Below are positions 12,390 to 52,215 of a stretch of DNA of 64,000 bases, piece by piece. The number at the start of each line of letters is the position of its first letter. Positions within the stretch are counted from its first letter, which is position 1. The stretch comes from Saxidomus purpurata. Lineage: Eukaryota > Mollusca > Bivalvia > Venerida > Veneridae. The translations under genes were made by a program, and so were the position numbers. The notes beneath the pieces were generated by a model that had not been told where the DNA came from, searched no databases, and worked only from the letters and a program-made list of their open reading frames with translations. The stretch covers positions 18,338,089 through 18,402,088 of the forward strand of contig JAFMSR010000017.1 in assembly GCA_022818135.1 (NCBI GenBank), given 5' to 3'.

Positions 12390-12990
12390 TCTTCGAAATG
12401 AGGCCCCATAAGGAATTGCGGCACTTTTCTTAAAAATTCTTTTAAGAAACTTAGCATTTTTAGTTTTCTGAATTTAATAGTACTGATTTCATTCAACTTA
12501 CAATAACCGAGTTCCATATAATGCAAGATGCAGAAAATAATTTTCCCCTATGAGATGAGGTTATAATAAGGTGATGAAATTCTGAAAATGCTTCTTTTTT
12601 CTGAAAAGGGCTGTCAGAATTTGAATTTGTTGGCGCAAATAATCAGCTTTGTATTCTCTTAAAATGTAAAATTCTGAAACTGGATGTTTACAGAAATGAG
12701 GCCATTAAGGGAATCATGCGCTTTTCTAACATAATTAATCTATATAGAAACTTAAAAATTATTGCTGTCTGAAAGTAGTACATAATTAATTTAACTTACA
12801 ATAATTAAGTTCTTTATGACTGTAACTTGACGAAAACAATATCACCTTGGAGATGAGGTCCCATTTGGGTGGTGAAATTTTTAAGATGCTTTATTTCTAA
12901 AACAGGCAGACCAAAACACTTTCCAGTTGTTGTTTTTCAGCTATTTGTTCATTATATTACAGTCAAAGGGCAAAATGCATTATCAATGAT
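12390..12990. repeat. Two tandem units of ~299 bp
   Basis: AAATGAGGCC... occurs near 12,398 and 12,695, and GAGATGAGGT... near 12,550 and 12,850, giving a period of about 299 bp with moderate divergence. It may be the tandem core of the Helitron-like repeat ending at 11,927. The adjoining MITE begins at 13,004. Confidence 0.6.
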
Positions 12991-13003
12991 GTGGTGACGT
13001 TAA

Positions 13004-14238
13004 TACAGTAATCGGAACGTAACAGTTGTCACACGAAGCGCACGATACACGCACGATGTACGCACGATACACGCACAGTAAATACACGGTACACGATGTG
13101 AACGATATAAGAGGTGCATGCCACACGATAGACGGAGTACACGATATACAATTAGTTTTGACTTTTTACGGTTTACTTAACATCAAATATGTTTGTTTTG
13201 ATTATATTTAACAATTTGTTGTCCTTGTACAGTTTAATGATACCAAAAGAATACGACCAATTAAGAACAGGCTTCGCACTTACACAATAGCAAAAAGACT
13301 ACGGAAAGTTACAAAAGTCCATTGTTTACCTAGGTGCGAAATCAATTACAGTAAGTGCCAAATTTGAATTTGAATATTGATCCCGGGGTGCGAGAAAATG
13401 GGCGGAAGTCAATTACTGTCAACACTTATCTTTAAAGCACCACTACACGAAAGACTATGTTCATTTCTCTTTTTGACAGTAAACATAATTATATTTTCAA
13501 TAAATCATTCATAGTTTTTATGTGATTCGAGTCGCGATTATTTTATAACGATTACATGGATTATCCTAAACATGATGCAATTCAAATAAGGTACTGTACA
13601 ATTATTTCTTTAATTTCTGCTCGGATTTTAACTGATTTCGTAAAACTATCGTTAATTCGTCGATTCGACATATTATGTTTATAAACCCAATAAATAATCA
13701 AAAGCTTACCTTCTAAAGTAGTTGATGTTCCTTTTCCTGTTATAATTGAAAATGAATTTCCTTTTACCTTTCAACTGCTCTTAAAATAATGCTGTGATAG
13801 CAACAGTTAAGTTTTCGAAGAAAAAATATTTCCCTCCTACTATAAAATATAATTTGATTTTGGATTTCAGGTCACGTGTTAACTGTTTTCCACCTGTCCC
13901 GGAAGTCATTATTGCCCGTATTTCACTGGCGAATACAAAATAATACAATGTAAAGTCAGCACTTTATTTCTTTTTGCGGAGATATACACGCTTAGTGAAA
14001 CAATTAACGACTGAATAAAACATCGAATCGTATACCGTATATACCTATCGTGCACCGGGAATCGTTTATCTTGTATCGTTTATCGTGAATAGTATATGGT
14101 GCACGTTAAACGATGAATGATACGATATGATACACGATACACGATTGACAAAATAAACGATGAGCGCATGCACGTTATACGCACGTTATACACAGGATAT
14201 ATACAAATTTTGACAACTGTTACGTTCCGACTACTGTA
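13004..14238. mobile_element. TA-flanked MITE with CGATACACG subterminal arrays (copy 1)
   Basis: Ends are inverted repeats of about 28 bp (13,004-13,031 and 14,211-14,238), with one mismatch at the 8th base. The ends begin TA-CAGTA, consistent with a TA target duplication and a Tc1/mariner-superfamily (pogo-like) terminus. Inside each end sit arrays of a short motif, roughly CGATACACGCA: about 13,030-13,145 at the left, and about 14,045-14,200 at the right, mostly inverted. The centre has no transposase-like ORF, so the element is non-autonomous. Confidence 0.8.
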
Positions 14239-14519
14239 CTTGAGAAAGTTTTCTCTAAAGTTTATACTATTGCATGACCAAACATATATATTTCAACTAT
14301 CACTAGACAAATCGATGTGTTGGAGTGGGAGAGGGAACTTTTCATCTGCAAAATAATATCAGAACGTTACCTTCTAACTAATACTTTGTAAAGTTAACGT
14401 CATGTCCGAGTCACCAGCACTTTTCATGTCTATTCGCGATTCTTTGATTATCTTACAAAGTCACCGTGAATCAGTATATACATTGTATATATATATCACA
14501 CCTTGTGACGTCTATGTAA

Positions 14520-14780
14520 AAGGGAATGAATTGGAAACCGTGAACTGTAAACCCTTGAATAAGAACTTTAAAGTGTAAACTATAAACTGCGATGTATATA
14601 TGTTAACTAAGAAGTGTGAAGTACAAACTGTGAATTTTGAAGTGTGAACTTGTACATGTAACCATTAAGTGTGAAGTGAAAAAAATAATTGTGAAGAACT
14701 GTCAAGTTTTTAGTTTTAGCTATGACATAAAGATGTGTAGGATGAAATTTGAAATGTGAAATACTTAGAAGTAGAACTTA
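14520..14780. repeat. Degenerate low-complexity repeat (AAGTGTGAACT-like)
   Basis: Irregular repeats such as AAGTGTGAA, GTGAACTGTAAA and AAACTGTGAA fill this stretch. The complementary motif recurs at 23,230-23,345. Confidence 0.5.
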
Positions 14781-17700
14781 AAGGGGCACTCCTTACATCT
14801 AGAAGATTATATTCTCCGATCAGAGATAATGTAAAATGATTGATAAATACTATTTTAAAGAACAACTTATATAGAAAAATGCTTTATTTTTCCACATGTA
14901 ATGAAGGAAGAGGCATTTTAGAATAAATCGCTATCCATCCATTAATTGTACAACAACAAGTTTACATAGAGAATTGAATGGGTTATGGTACTGCAGCATA
15001 TTTTAAAGCGCTGATAAACCGTCAGGTTAAGTGATAATACTTGCAAATACTCTATTATTTATGATTTGAAGTATTTCAGTTTGACATCAGTTGTATGGCA
15101 TGTTTCTTTAAGTAAGTTAGTCACCATCACGGTAAAATAAATTTATTTTTGCTCTTCGAAGTGGACTTTGTTTCACTTAAAATGCAAACTAAGCCTTAAG
15201 CTAAGCCTTATCATTTAATAAATGTATTGTATTAATAAATACTTTGTTTAATCAGTAGTGTTTCTAAAGGTTTGAAGGTTAAGCGCATTACTTTGCTGAA
15301 AATCAGACTATAATGTAATCAAGAGTTGCGTAAAGTAATAGAGATGTTACAATTACTTTAATACCATGCTACTTTAGTTACCTCTTACTTTGTACCTTGC
15401 ACTTTGTGAAGGCTTTGATCAAAATGTATGTTTCCATTTCTCGAACATTATTGAATCCAAATATTGTCTCGAGTGTTGTTGTTTTTTTTTTTTTTTTGAT
15501 ATTGTTTATTATTTGTAGATAGTTTTTGTGTCGCGATACATATGAATCGCTTTGTCCGTCGGTCTGTCCGTTCCGTCGTTCCATCCGTCTGTCACATAAA
15601 CTTAACGTTGGCTATAACTTTGCTATTTCTTAAGATAGATTCATCAAACTTTCTAATTGCACATCTTTTGCTATCTTTGCGTTCTTTTTTTGCATTACTT
15701 GCAGGATGCAAATTGCGCTCAACCTTGCTTATACTATTAAATATAAAATATAATGTAAATACATGTTCACTTTCAAATTAGATCTTAAAGTACTTGTAGC
15801 GCGTGTTTAACAATAAACCGGCGAAGTAAGTCATTATTTGTACTAAAACATTTTTACATTCCTTTTTTAATCGAAAGTACATGCTATGCAAATAACAAAG
15901 AATCTTTTTAATGATACTGCTAAAAATACGAAAGGTTTTCCTACAACGCATATCAATAGATATGGAAGAGAGGTATTCATTAACTCTGAAAAAATCAAAA
16001 AATCATATGGCAGAACATTTTATTTTAACGTTCAAATCGCCGTACACTTAACACGGAGTATTGCCTTCTTGCTCTTCCTTCTGAAACCCAAGCGCTACTT
16101 ATGATTAGAGGATTCAAAAGGTTGTTTTATGTCTTGTATGGATTATAAACCTAGGCTACATTTTGTCAAAATTAGATTTACGCCCTATGAAATCATTTAG
16201 CAAAAAGGAATTTTTAAGTGGCTTCATATCAACAGTGACTAATTAAGATAACATTTTATAAGCTCCAATTTGATTTGCTTAGAGTTCTTGCATACCCCTT
16301 CCCCCACCCCCACCCCCCTACAGTACATCTCGGGCTTACTTGACAGCATCCGATCTACTTTCGTGTTTTACACTCGTACCTGAAACACTTTATTTCCGAG
16401 ATTCGTTTCACGGCAGTTTACATGTAAAATATAGTATTTTTTTCGTAAATATAAACAAAGGTCTCATAAGAAAGCACACACTTTAATATTTTTCAAGTTA
16501 ATGTAACAGGAATTTCATTTTTAGGAATGGTTCGAATTTTCAGGGTACGCAATAACGGTTCAAATTACGAAAATTGTTGGTAACGAATATCCTAGTAGTT
16601 TTAAAGCCAAAGTTGATATCGAAAAGAAATTGTGCTTTTTATGGTGTCACAAACAAGAGCATCTAATTTCAGAAATGTATAGCAACATAATCTATTCACA
16701 TTTCAAAGAACATACCTGCATTCATATGTTTTTCAAAACAAAATATGGCGGTAAATGACGTCACAGTTTTTCTTGATAAATGACATCACTGTATAAACAA
16801 ACCCAGTTAATTAAGTCAATGTCGATGGTATAGTTGCATTAATCAAGTAAACTGGACGTGCGTCAGGAGAATCTCTGTGTAGGATTTAATTATTTTTTGT
16901 TTTGTTTCACAACGTAGATAAAGCACAGTTTTGGATGCGATCAAGCACTATGTTTTTACCGCTAGATACATAAACAGTGGTTAATTCACGTGTGAACCTA
17001 ACAAATTTCCTACGCAAAGGGGTTCCTTGCGGGGAATTATATTTAATCAACATGAAGTTTTGCTTTATCGCTCAACATAGTAGGGCCTATCTAGCGGTTT
17101 TCTCTTAGAAACTGCAATGAAATCAAGTAAAGTACATGTATTTGTCGGTTCGCTCGGTTCCTCCTATTCCCCGCTTTCCCTCTGGTCGGAACAATCAAGT
17201 CCTCCACAGCAGGCCATGTAAGATCCTCATAGTCTTTTTTTGTTGCTGTATATGTTTGGAAAGATTAATTTTGAATATTTTTTTTAATTTATTATCATTT
17301 TACGATTATAGCAGAAGTCCTCCAGTAGACCTGACATATGATAATGTGTAACTAGAATTGTACATCATGTTTTTGTAATATATTTCTACTAGGAGAAAAC
17401 TTGTTAAAATATCTTTGTAAACTTGTTTAACAATCCACTTATGTGTTTGTTGTTTTTGTTGTATCATATATTAACTGTGTATACATCATTTCGAAATCAA
17501 CTTTCAAGCAAGATATTACGTTCATGAACAACATACGATTTATACTTTAGAAGCATGTTTTACAATTGTGTATGTAAAATATTATTGCGCTTTAAGCTGT
17601 CTAAAACTGTTATAATTTATATTTTTGTTTAGAGCCTATGCTTTTATTATTAGCTGTGGATTCTTTCATGTTAAGTGTATCTTTAGTCGCCTAAGTACTT

Positions 17701-18159
17701 GTAAAAGCCGAGAAAGTTTCAGTATGCTAACTGACTACTTGATATTGTAATATTAAATACAATTTGAATAACTTCATTCTCCAAGTAATATCATTTAAAG
17801 GTTTGTAGTGTGGATTAAAGGTTCATTGAATGCCGATAAACACTGTTTCCATCCCTGCCTCTAAAACAAAAAGGTACAGTTTTCGGCAGACAGATATCGC
17901 CGATTTTATGTTGTCTGTCTACGTAAGAGATGTTTGAAATGGTTGAAATGAAAGTAACTACTTTTGATGCTTTGAAACTTTCTGAAACTATGTTAGAAGA
18001 TTTTCTCTAATATCAAAGCAATACTTCATTCAGTCAAATGAATTCGTAACTTTCTCGACAAACGTTGATATCAGTAGTATTTCAAGTTGTCAAAACAAAT
18101 GTCACATTCATTATGAAAGTGCAAGTATTAATCAATGTATTGTTAATTGCTAGGCAAAG
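14781..18159. other. Upstream non-coding region of the HEPN-propeller gene
   Basis: Contains a T-tract (15,483-15,498), a GTCCGTCGGTCTGTCCG stretch near 15,555 that looks like a Helitron-type repeat end, and a C-rich tract (16,296-16,318) that could form a G-quadruplex on the minus strand. No gene or clear promoter was recognised. An untranslated first exon could lie here. Confidence 0.4.
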
Positions 18160-44522
<26,363 letters not shown>

Positions 44523-44835
44523 GTTCAAAACATTTGAAACCAAATCATACAGTTAAAAATGTGTATCGAACACAACGTTGTTAATTTCTTTTGTTTTAAA
44601 TTTAAAAGTAATGTGTATACCATCAAAAATGGGTTTATACTTACACTACAGACAGTTCAGGGGATCATCATTCACTTATCCAGAACTCTGTGGTGCCCAT
44701 GGGGTATGTGTATGTCTTGGTATGTCACAGATATTCAGGCTGTATACTGCAGATCAGTTCTGTTGGTCAACACAAACTTTAACCTATAGTGGAAAAAATC
44801 AGTGTGTTATAGATACAGTACAAGACGAATTTTAA
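44523..44835 (+). pseudogene. Decayed duplicate of part of the propeller exon
   Basis: 44,600-44,790 aligns by eye to about 44,210-44,400 inside exon 8: ACAGTTCAGG, AGAACT...GGTGCC, ATGTCTTGGTATGT, CTGTATACTGCAG and GTCA...ACACA appear in the same order. Small indels and stops destroy the frame. It lies directly after the gene's stop, so a tandem partial duplication is likely. Confidence 0.75.
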
Positions 44836-45092
44836 TGCAAAACAAATATAATTTACGCACAGGATCTTAATATTGTGGAAAAGAATATACTGCATACCAT
44901 TATAAGGTGCAAAGTATGGATAGCCTCGATGATTGTTTCCTAAAAAACCTCTTATAACAACAATTTTGCGTTTATTGTTTTCTGCGCGCACTCAAGCAGA
45001 CGATATCCACGTGATTAATTCTGTCTTTTCAATTGGTCGGTTGTTATCGGAAAATGCTATGACCTTAAACATTTTACATAACTTTCATAAAT

Positions 45093-45152
45093 CGGGTCGA
45101 ACCGATTATAGCCTCTTTAGAGGATGGTGGACCCAATCAGCACAATTACAAC
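45093..45152 (-). repeat. Conserved 60-bp dispersed repeat, copy 2
   Basis: Reverse complement of 21,321-21,380 with few differences. Confidence 0.7.
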
Positions 45153-45390
45153 TTTCATAAATATTGGAATGAATCACGTTACGGCCCTGCGTATTGCATA
45201 GTCGGGTGAACGTGTTTTTTGTTTACAATGTCTTCATCATACTTTAATATGTAGTAATTTAAATGGCAGTGTTTTCATTGATTTTTCACGTAGACGCCAT
45301 GCATTAAAATTTCTGAATGTTTTCGTTAGCAAAACATCTTCAGAAACTTTTTTTCTGAGCTTTGATGAATCTAGTCGTAAGGTCTGTAAA

Positions 45391-45600
45391 CAAAGGGGAG
45401 CGGTGGTGTAAAGGTTTAGGTGTATGCCGCTCAACCCGGAGGTTGCGGTTTCGAGCCCCACCAAGGTCACGACCGTACCTCCTCATATGACACCAGTGCT
45501 GGTTTTTCCAGGAAGCGGACTCGAGTGTGACTCGATAAGCTCAAAGCTTTCTTCACAATCGAGCTAAAATAAATTAGTATAAACTATAAACTAAAGCTAT
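45391..45600 (+). repeat. tRNA-derived SINE
   Basis: GGTGGTGTAAAGGTTTAGG (A-box region) and GGTTTCGAGCCCC (B-box) are followed by a body with CTCGAGTGTGACTCGATAAG and CACAATCGAGCTAAAATAAA and an AT-rich ATAAACTATAAAC tail. It looks complete and of bivalve type. The minus strand has a 77-codon chance ORF. Confidence 0.8.
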
Positions 45601-47195
45601 AAAAGTTGTAGCCTAAAAGTTTCGGGAAAAGTTATCAAATACCCGTTAAATGTGTCCAACGTTTTGAAATAACGGTACAAAAATGTAGTAGATATATTTT
45701 TTTTGTATCGTACTGTTTTTTAATCAGTTGATACAATTTATTGATTCATAACAGTTGTTTTTTCAAACGTAATACATAATTTTTATTTACAAAAATAACG
45801 TCGGTTGCTCCCTATTCGATTATGCAACCCCATGGTACAAAATTGAAATCTATTCAATACTGACACCGCGTTTCCTCGCGGCGTCAAAAACTTGTATGAA
45901 GACACTGTAATAGCGCTTTCTTAATAAAATGGTGGATCAATGCAAAATAATTCCTTCTTAAATTATTTTTAAATTGAGTTCGATTTAAACAATACGGGTC
46001 TCTACATACACTTGGTCTCTTAATAGTACATTTTGTGCGCACGGAACTATTACAACTTTCTCATACTCTTTGTTACATGCCCTCTTTTCCTGATTTCTAT
46101 AATAACAAATATTTGCCTGTAACACTTTTTACTTGCATGACAGGTGGGTTTCTTTGAATTTATATGAATGTAGAATCACCATCCGTGACACAGGGGAACA
46201 AATCAAAACATCTCCGAAAGTTGCGCAACTTATTGAATGTCGAACTATACCTAAAAAGTACATTGTATATAGAAGCGAAAAATAGCTATCAGAATTAATT
46301 ATTTTATTCACAAATACGAGCAATAGTTCTTCCAACACTAGTACTAGGTAATCAAGAGATAATAAAGTCCCTTGTTGTCGAGTCTATGGAGAGTTATCTT
46401 TTGATTTAGAATGCATAAAATGTTTCTCTGGGAAAATTTCTCATTCTTCATACTTTGTATTTGAAATGTTATTTGTCGACTATGAATTGATGTACAATTT
46501 AATGTCGAAAAAACTATATGTTATGTTATGTTATGTTATATCCGTCTGGACCGAAACCGCTGTAAAATATATTTACTAGAATAATTGTAAATAAACAAGA
46601 ATCTAGAATGACATCGGCTAAATGTACGATAGTTTAAGGAAGAGTATCCCATTTAGAGTATGACGGAAATTTATGAAAACGCATGAAACGTTATATTAAC
46701 AAAAAGAACAAAGATAATTCAATTAAAACATTCTTTTGACACGTATATTAAATGTAACAATGTAAATGTTAAGTATCATTTTGGGTTACATCGATAAATA
46801 TTTGACAGATATTTAATCGTATTTTTGGCGATGTGACAGTTTCCAATCATTTTTTCACAATTTTACCAATATTCACTTTTTGTAAAATGTTGATTTTTTT
46901 CTTCATAATTGCAAGTTCGTTAAAAGGACACAAAGTAGTGATGTCAGTTTGCATATAAAATGATGTTTCATGTTGTTTAGTTTTTGCGTTTGGATATAAA
47001 TAGAATTTGAACTTTGTTTTCATTATTGTTATATTTATTAGACTTCAAAAATATTAATTCCATATTAAGACTGTTATAACACGAGGTGCATGTACCTGTA
47101 CCACAAGGAAAAATTAGGTACAATTTGTTTTACAAGAATTTTAGTTTTCTGCCTTCTCATTCACTTTAGTACTGTGGAAGTCCCTTAATTATAAT
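45601..47195. other. Non-coding stretch
   Basis: Holds a (TTATG)4 run near 46,518-46,540 and nothing else recognised. Confidence 0.45.
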
Positions 47196-47645
47196 AAAAG
47201 CCATGATATTAGTTTATAAATGTCTCAACAAACCTTTCTCCGATTATATAGGACAGCGTTTTAAACAAAATTAAAATACATCATTTAGGTCTTATGAGCA
47301 GGAACTATTTGTTCCAAAACCTAGACGTGAAACTGTATAAAAGTTGTAGCCTATTCAGAATCAAAATTATGGAATTTTCTCCCGCTGAATATATAGAGGA
47401 TAATTGTTGGTTTCGGTGTAAGATCACGTTATAATTTCACCGAGTGGGCAGAAAAAGTGTTATTTTCACGAGTGGCCCAGCCAAAACAGTGAAAAATAAA
47501 AATGGTAATCCACTGTTTCAAATCTGTAGATAATCACTTTTATTTTACTGAGAAAACTCTATAATTCACTGCCAAACATAAAATAAAAGAACTTTTTACA
47601 TTTTGAAAACCTTTAAAAGCAATTACTTAAAATTGTGGTTCTCTG
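47196..47645 (+). pseudogene. C-terminal relic of a LINE ORF2
   Basis: MILVYKCLNKPFSDYIGQRF (47,202 on), then QELFVPKPRRETV, KSC.LF..KIMEFSP and later KTFKSNYLKLW follow the order YKCL-P-YL / L-VP-PR / S-G-WN-LP / FK seen after RT in Jockey/CR1-type LINEs. Stops and frameshifts separate the pieces, and about 190 bp of other sequence (near 47,400-47,590) splits them. RT itself is missing. Confidence 0.7.
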
Positions 47646-50600
47646 ATAGGTTACAGAACTTCCAAGTAAGCTTTGTGTTAGTGTAAATATGTTTCTGTTC
47701 TTAAGTCCCTTGTCTATAGGTATCAATATCATAATACTTTGACTTGTTTGTATTGATTTGATTGTATATGTGTACTTTTTGCATATTTTGATATTTAGTT
47801 TGCTTTTTAATGATACTATGTACAAAAATGTATATACATTGATAGAGGCTCACAGGAAAGAAGGGAATGTCCTAATGTGTTGCCTATTTAAACAGAGTCT
47901 TTAACGTTATTATTTTATTATTGTTGTTATTATTATCATTTTTATTGTTGTTTTTGTTGTTTCCTCGAATTTGTTTTTCTAATTTCTATATTTACAATTA
48001 CTATGGCACAAATAGTTTACCGTGTGGTTATTCGAATAATTAGATTTTAATATTGGTAATTAAAAAGTATTTAGATTTTAGGTGCTTTATTTGGCTTCTA
48101 GTACATTAATTTGCATATAAACATGTCCCATGTTTTATTATGATTGTCTTTAAACTTTTATAGCCTTTGAACCAAGGTCGCATTTTAGTAAGTTTGCATA
48201 TACATGCAATACCCCACATCTAGCCGATTACATTCTCGAAACATAGATTATGTGTTCAGTAAACGTAAAATGATTAACATATACAATTTCAAAGAAGAAC
48301 CTTTGGCGAAAAATGCCTCATGTCACAACAATCAAAGGTCCATTGCTAAGATCAGATTGAATTTTCTGGAATTGTATCAGGGAAATACAGTTTGAAACTA
48401 GCTTCTAAAACTTTACAATAGCCGTGGAGTATTTCCCTGTTTGAAATACTGTTGCAAAAAAACGAGTAAATGTTTTGTATTTCCTTAGATTTACCTGGGT
48501 GGTCTTTATTCCTACTTTTGCTTGGTTGCATGTTGTCAACAGTCAGAAATATATGTTGCAGATCATTAGTGAATTTTGTTTTAACTTTATTTAGAAATAG
48601 GCATTCTTATTCATATACAACCTATTTACAGCCTCTTTCTGTGAGATGTTTGGAAAATAACTATGATTTTTGAAAACTGGAAAACCTACTTTTGTTTTTA
48701 AAATTGCAAAATATAATTTATCAATTATTTTTTAAACTCAAATGTTCAACACAATATGGTCACAGTCGATGCAGTTTGTCATATTTTCCTTCTGAGAAGA
48801 CGCCTGTTACAATTTAGGATTTAAAAGCAAATTTGATTTAGTCTTGGACATTTAATCAATACATGTCCCTTTAATGGATTTTCAACATCAGTTTTGTATT
48901 TAAAGGGGGTGGCGAAAATATCAATTTGATGTTGTTTTAAATCGACTAGTGTCGATTATTTAAGAACGCAATTCAAACCATTAAAACAGAATTTTCATTT
49001 TGAACCAGCTATGATTCAAATGAATAACCAAGAGCGCGGTCGCACAATTGGCATGTTGCAGGCCAGCCAATCACTCAGACACGTATGTAAATGCATTTTA
49101 TTCAATCTGTAAAGCAATAATCTTATTTGAAAAATATGCAGTATCAACATTTTCTCTATAAATCATAACAAAAAGTGTAAATTTATCTCTTAACAACCAA
49201 TTTACACTATTATTTTGTCTCTTTACAGGTATTTTATCATGATTCGGTGACTTTTCATATGTTTTGGATTTTTGTGAATTCGGATTTTACAGTGATGCTT
49301 TTTGTTTGTTAAGTTTAATATGTATTTGTTGATCAACTGTAATGAACTTTTTAGGAAGTACGTATGATGTGTGGACAAATAATCCAGTTATATCGAATTG
49401 TATAAGTGTTGGGTTAGAAGCGGTTCCAAGTGTTTGTAAAAGTGCGCTTCTTTGGCCAAATAGAAGTACTAAATGTTCTTGTATTGTTTGTTTACCGTGT
49501 TTTGTTTCAAACTGACAGCTTCTTAACGTGAGATACGGTAGCGGTAGTATGAAAATCTTGATCGGAAAAATATCTTTAATTAATTTACCGTAAACAGATT
49601 TCAACTGGCTTCAAATCAGTCACAACAGGTTGATAAATCTTGCTAGGTTGACTCTCCTATGTCTCTAGTAGGAAAAGTCATACCGAATACTTGATAGGTA
49701 CGTATCTTTAACAAATAATTGATCGAAAAGCTTCCAAAACGATTAAACGATTTTAGTTTGAATAATCGAGATCGTTTCTTCTTTTACTTTGAATAAAAAA
49801 AGGCTAATGCTCAAATTTGTTCACAATATTATTTGGTGAATTGTCCACATCAATGATAAAATTAATTAATGTCATTTGTACAAGAACTGTCTAGGGGAAA
49901 CACAAGAAATGAAGTACACTTACTGATTATTATTTTTTTACTAAAATTTGAATGGTTTTTGAAGTATAAGTACTGCAACTTAATGCTTCAATGCACTTTA
50001 CAATGCTTTTGGAGCTTAAAATATATACAACACATGCTTTATTGTTTTTGACTACTTCAAAGTAGCACACCTGTTTAGTGTCAGGATTCCAAGCTGGATT
50101 TTCCCAGTGAGAAGGAAAGCTCTGTACAACTTAACTATAGATTCCAGCTAACTGGTCAGATCTGCCAAATTGGGGACAAAGGTCTCAAATTTCAGTCATT
50201 AGAATTTCCTTTAAATCCACCAATTACATCAAGATTTCATTTTCCCTTCAGGTCTTGCAAGGGCTTTTGGACCTTTAAATTTAATCAATATTAATTTAAT
50301 TAAAGTCAAATAAATTGTTCTTTAAAAATTGGTAGCTTTGAAAGAAGCGCATGGTTTTGTAATGATGATATAATATACAGTCCAAAATGTTAATTTCACA
50401 CTCAATTTATTATCAAAGTTGCATATGAAAGACTGTGACAGTATAAATCAATTTGTTGTCTGATTAAAATCACTACATAGTACAACTGACAAGTGACTGA
50501 TACTGGTGTAAGTGTATAACTGTATGTTATTAAGTAAAGAAATATACTTTCGATTATTTTCCGATTGTGAATCGAAATACCCTGTCCGATTCAATTCGAT

Positions 50601-51540
50601 TATCGATTATGTTTGGAGTCCGATTTTACAACACTAATACTTGATATATCATATGATATCAGTTTGAAGTGTACGGCTTTATATTAGAGCTATTATATAA
50701 GATGTATAACGTGATGACATTATTTAATTTCTGTAGCAATCTGTACACAAAATAAATCCATCAAATTTTGCTTTCGTATCTTTTTCTTCAACAACTGTGT
50801 TAAACCGGCTGACCAGCCTATGAACGTCTAATATCACTTCTACACAACAAAAGGCTTATCATTTGTTCTAGTCTTATGTCCTTGTATTTTTCCATTAGAC
50901 ACGGAAGTACAGAAGGTTATAAAATAAAGCATCTTATCTAGCTATAAAACAATACATTGACTAAAGCAGCATTTATATAATAGACTTCCATATCTCCCTA
51001 CAAAGTTAAAGCGTCCGAAGGTTGTAAAATTGTCAAGCACCATTCAAGGGGTCAACGCGATATCATTCCAAATGTATAGTTACGCACTGGTGAAGATAAC
51101 CTAAAGAATATAAAGCAAGCTCAAAAATAATATCACAAGTTAGACTCAGTTATTAAGTCGGGCAATGTGAACAGCTACATGATTATAACCTTAGTTTACA
51201 GTTTTAAATTTGAGTTATGCAAGAGTAGTTTCTTTTGGTTAAACGTTTGTGTCCGTCCCATTTTTTTCACTTCCGAGCTGAAACTTTTTCTTACCTGATT
51301 GTTTTCCATATAAACTGGCACTCATGGCATGTGGGTTGACTTGAAAAAGATGGAACAAACACATGTACAATGTGCGGATACTCCTACGAATGGGCTTTTG
51401 TTTGGTTCTCTCTTTTCTTTGCCATTACAAGACGAAACCCAATAGCGCACTTACCCCAAGCGTAAGACCTACCTAAGGAGAACTAGTTTTTGCTAGAAGG
51501 AAAGCAGGATATAGTATTCGATATATGCATATTCGTAAGC
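47646..51540. other. Non-coding stretch
   Basis: Contains a (TTA/TTG)n low-complexity run (47,903-47,965). A minus-strand ORF of 105 codons (49,604-49,287) has no recognisable motif and is probably chance. Confidence 0.4.
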
Positions 51541-51590
51541 TCGGACGGACGGTGAGATTTTAATATGCCTACTTTTGGGAGCATAAAACG
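51541..51590 (+). mobile_element. 3' end of a pearl/HINE-like repeat
   Basis: CGGACGGACGGTGAGATTTT is followed by a hairpin with ATGCCT and GGAGCAT arms, then AAAA. This is the same layout as the end of the 53,099 element. Confidence 0.6.
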
Positions 51591-52119
51591 ACAGTCAAAT
51601 CAATCCCTATGTGGCTGATAGGTCAAAGGCGACAAAATAAAACCACAACGTCGTTAAATGTCTCAGTTGAAATATGTATTTGCTTCGATTTGCTAATAGT
51701 TTTGTATATTCAACTAGTCTGATAAAGTGTCATACCAAAACAATGCTGCATCAAACTTTGACATGTAAGAACACTTTTAACGTCCAAAAGTAACAACTCG
51801 CCACTTTTCTTAACTTATATAATTTTTATAAACACTATTTACAATTGTTTAGAATGGCAAATCCTACATGGGCAGTGTGTACTTCTGTGTGTCTAATCCA
51901 TACAATTCTTGAGAGAAACTAGAATTGTGTTCATTAGACGGATGCCTGCATTATCAACTTTTGTCAGAAAATAAGAGCAAATTTCTACAACTTTGCTCTG
52001 ACTGACCTGTTGTGCTCAGGTGAGTTAAAACAAGAAAGCAGGTCAAGTCAGGACCACTAGGCATTGCTTCATGCCAAATATCTTGTGTCTGAGCTATGTT
52101 ATCTGAGATATGATTCTTA

Positions 52120-52215
52120 AAGATTTTCCTATATATCCCAATATTAAATTAAAAGAGTACCGGGGCGGGGTCGATTGTCCCAAGGATCATAATTTGAACA
52201 TTTTGAGGTTCCAAT
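52120..52215 (+). repeat. Interspersed repeat unit related to 22.6 kb
   Basis: TTTTCCTATATATCCC, CGGGGCGGGGTC and ATAATTTGAACA parallel the units at 22,690-22,910. Confidence 0.5.

Noticed and set aside
45237..45470. 77-codon minus-strand ORF
   Set aside because: It overlaps the antisense of a SINE and its flank.
49287..49604. 105-codon minus-strand ORF
   Set aside because: No motif, no splice-consistent neighbours; expected by chance in AT-rich DNA.
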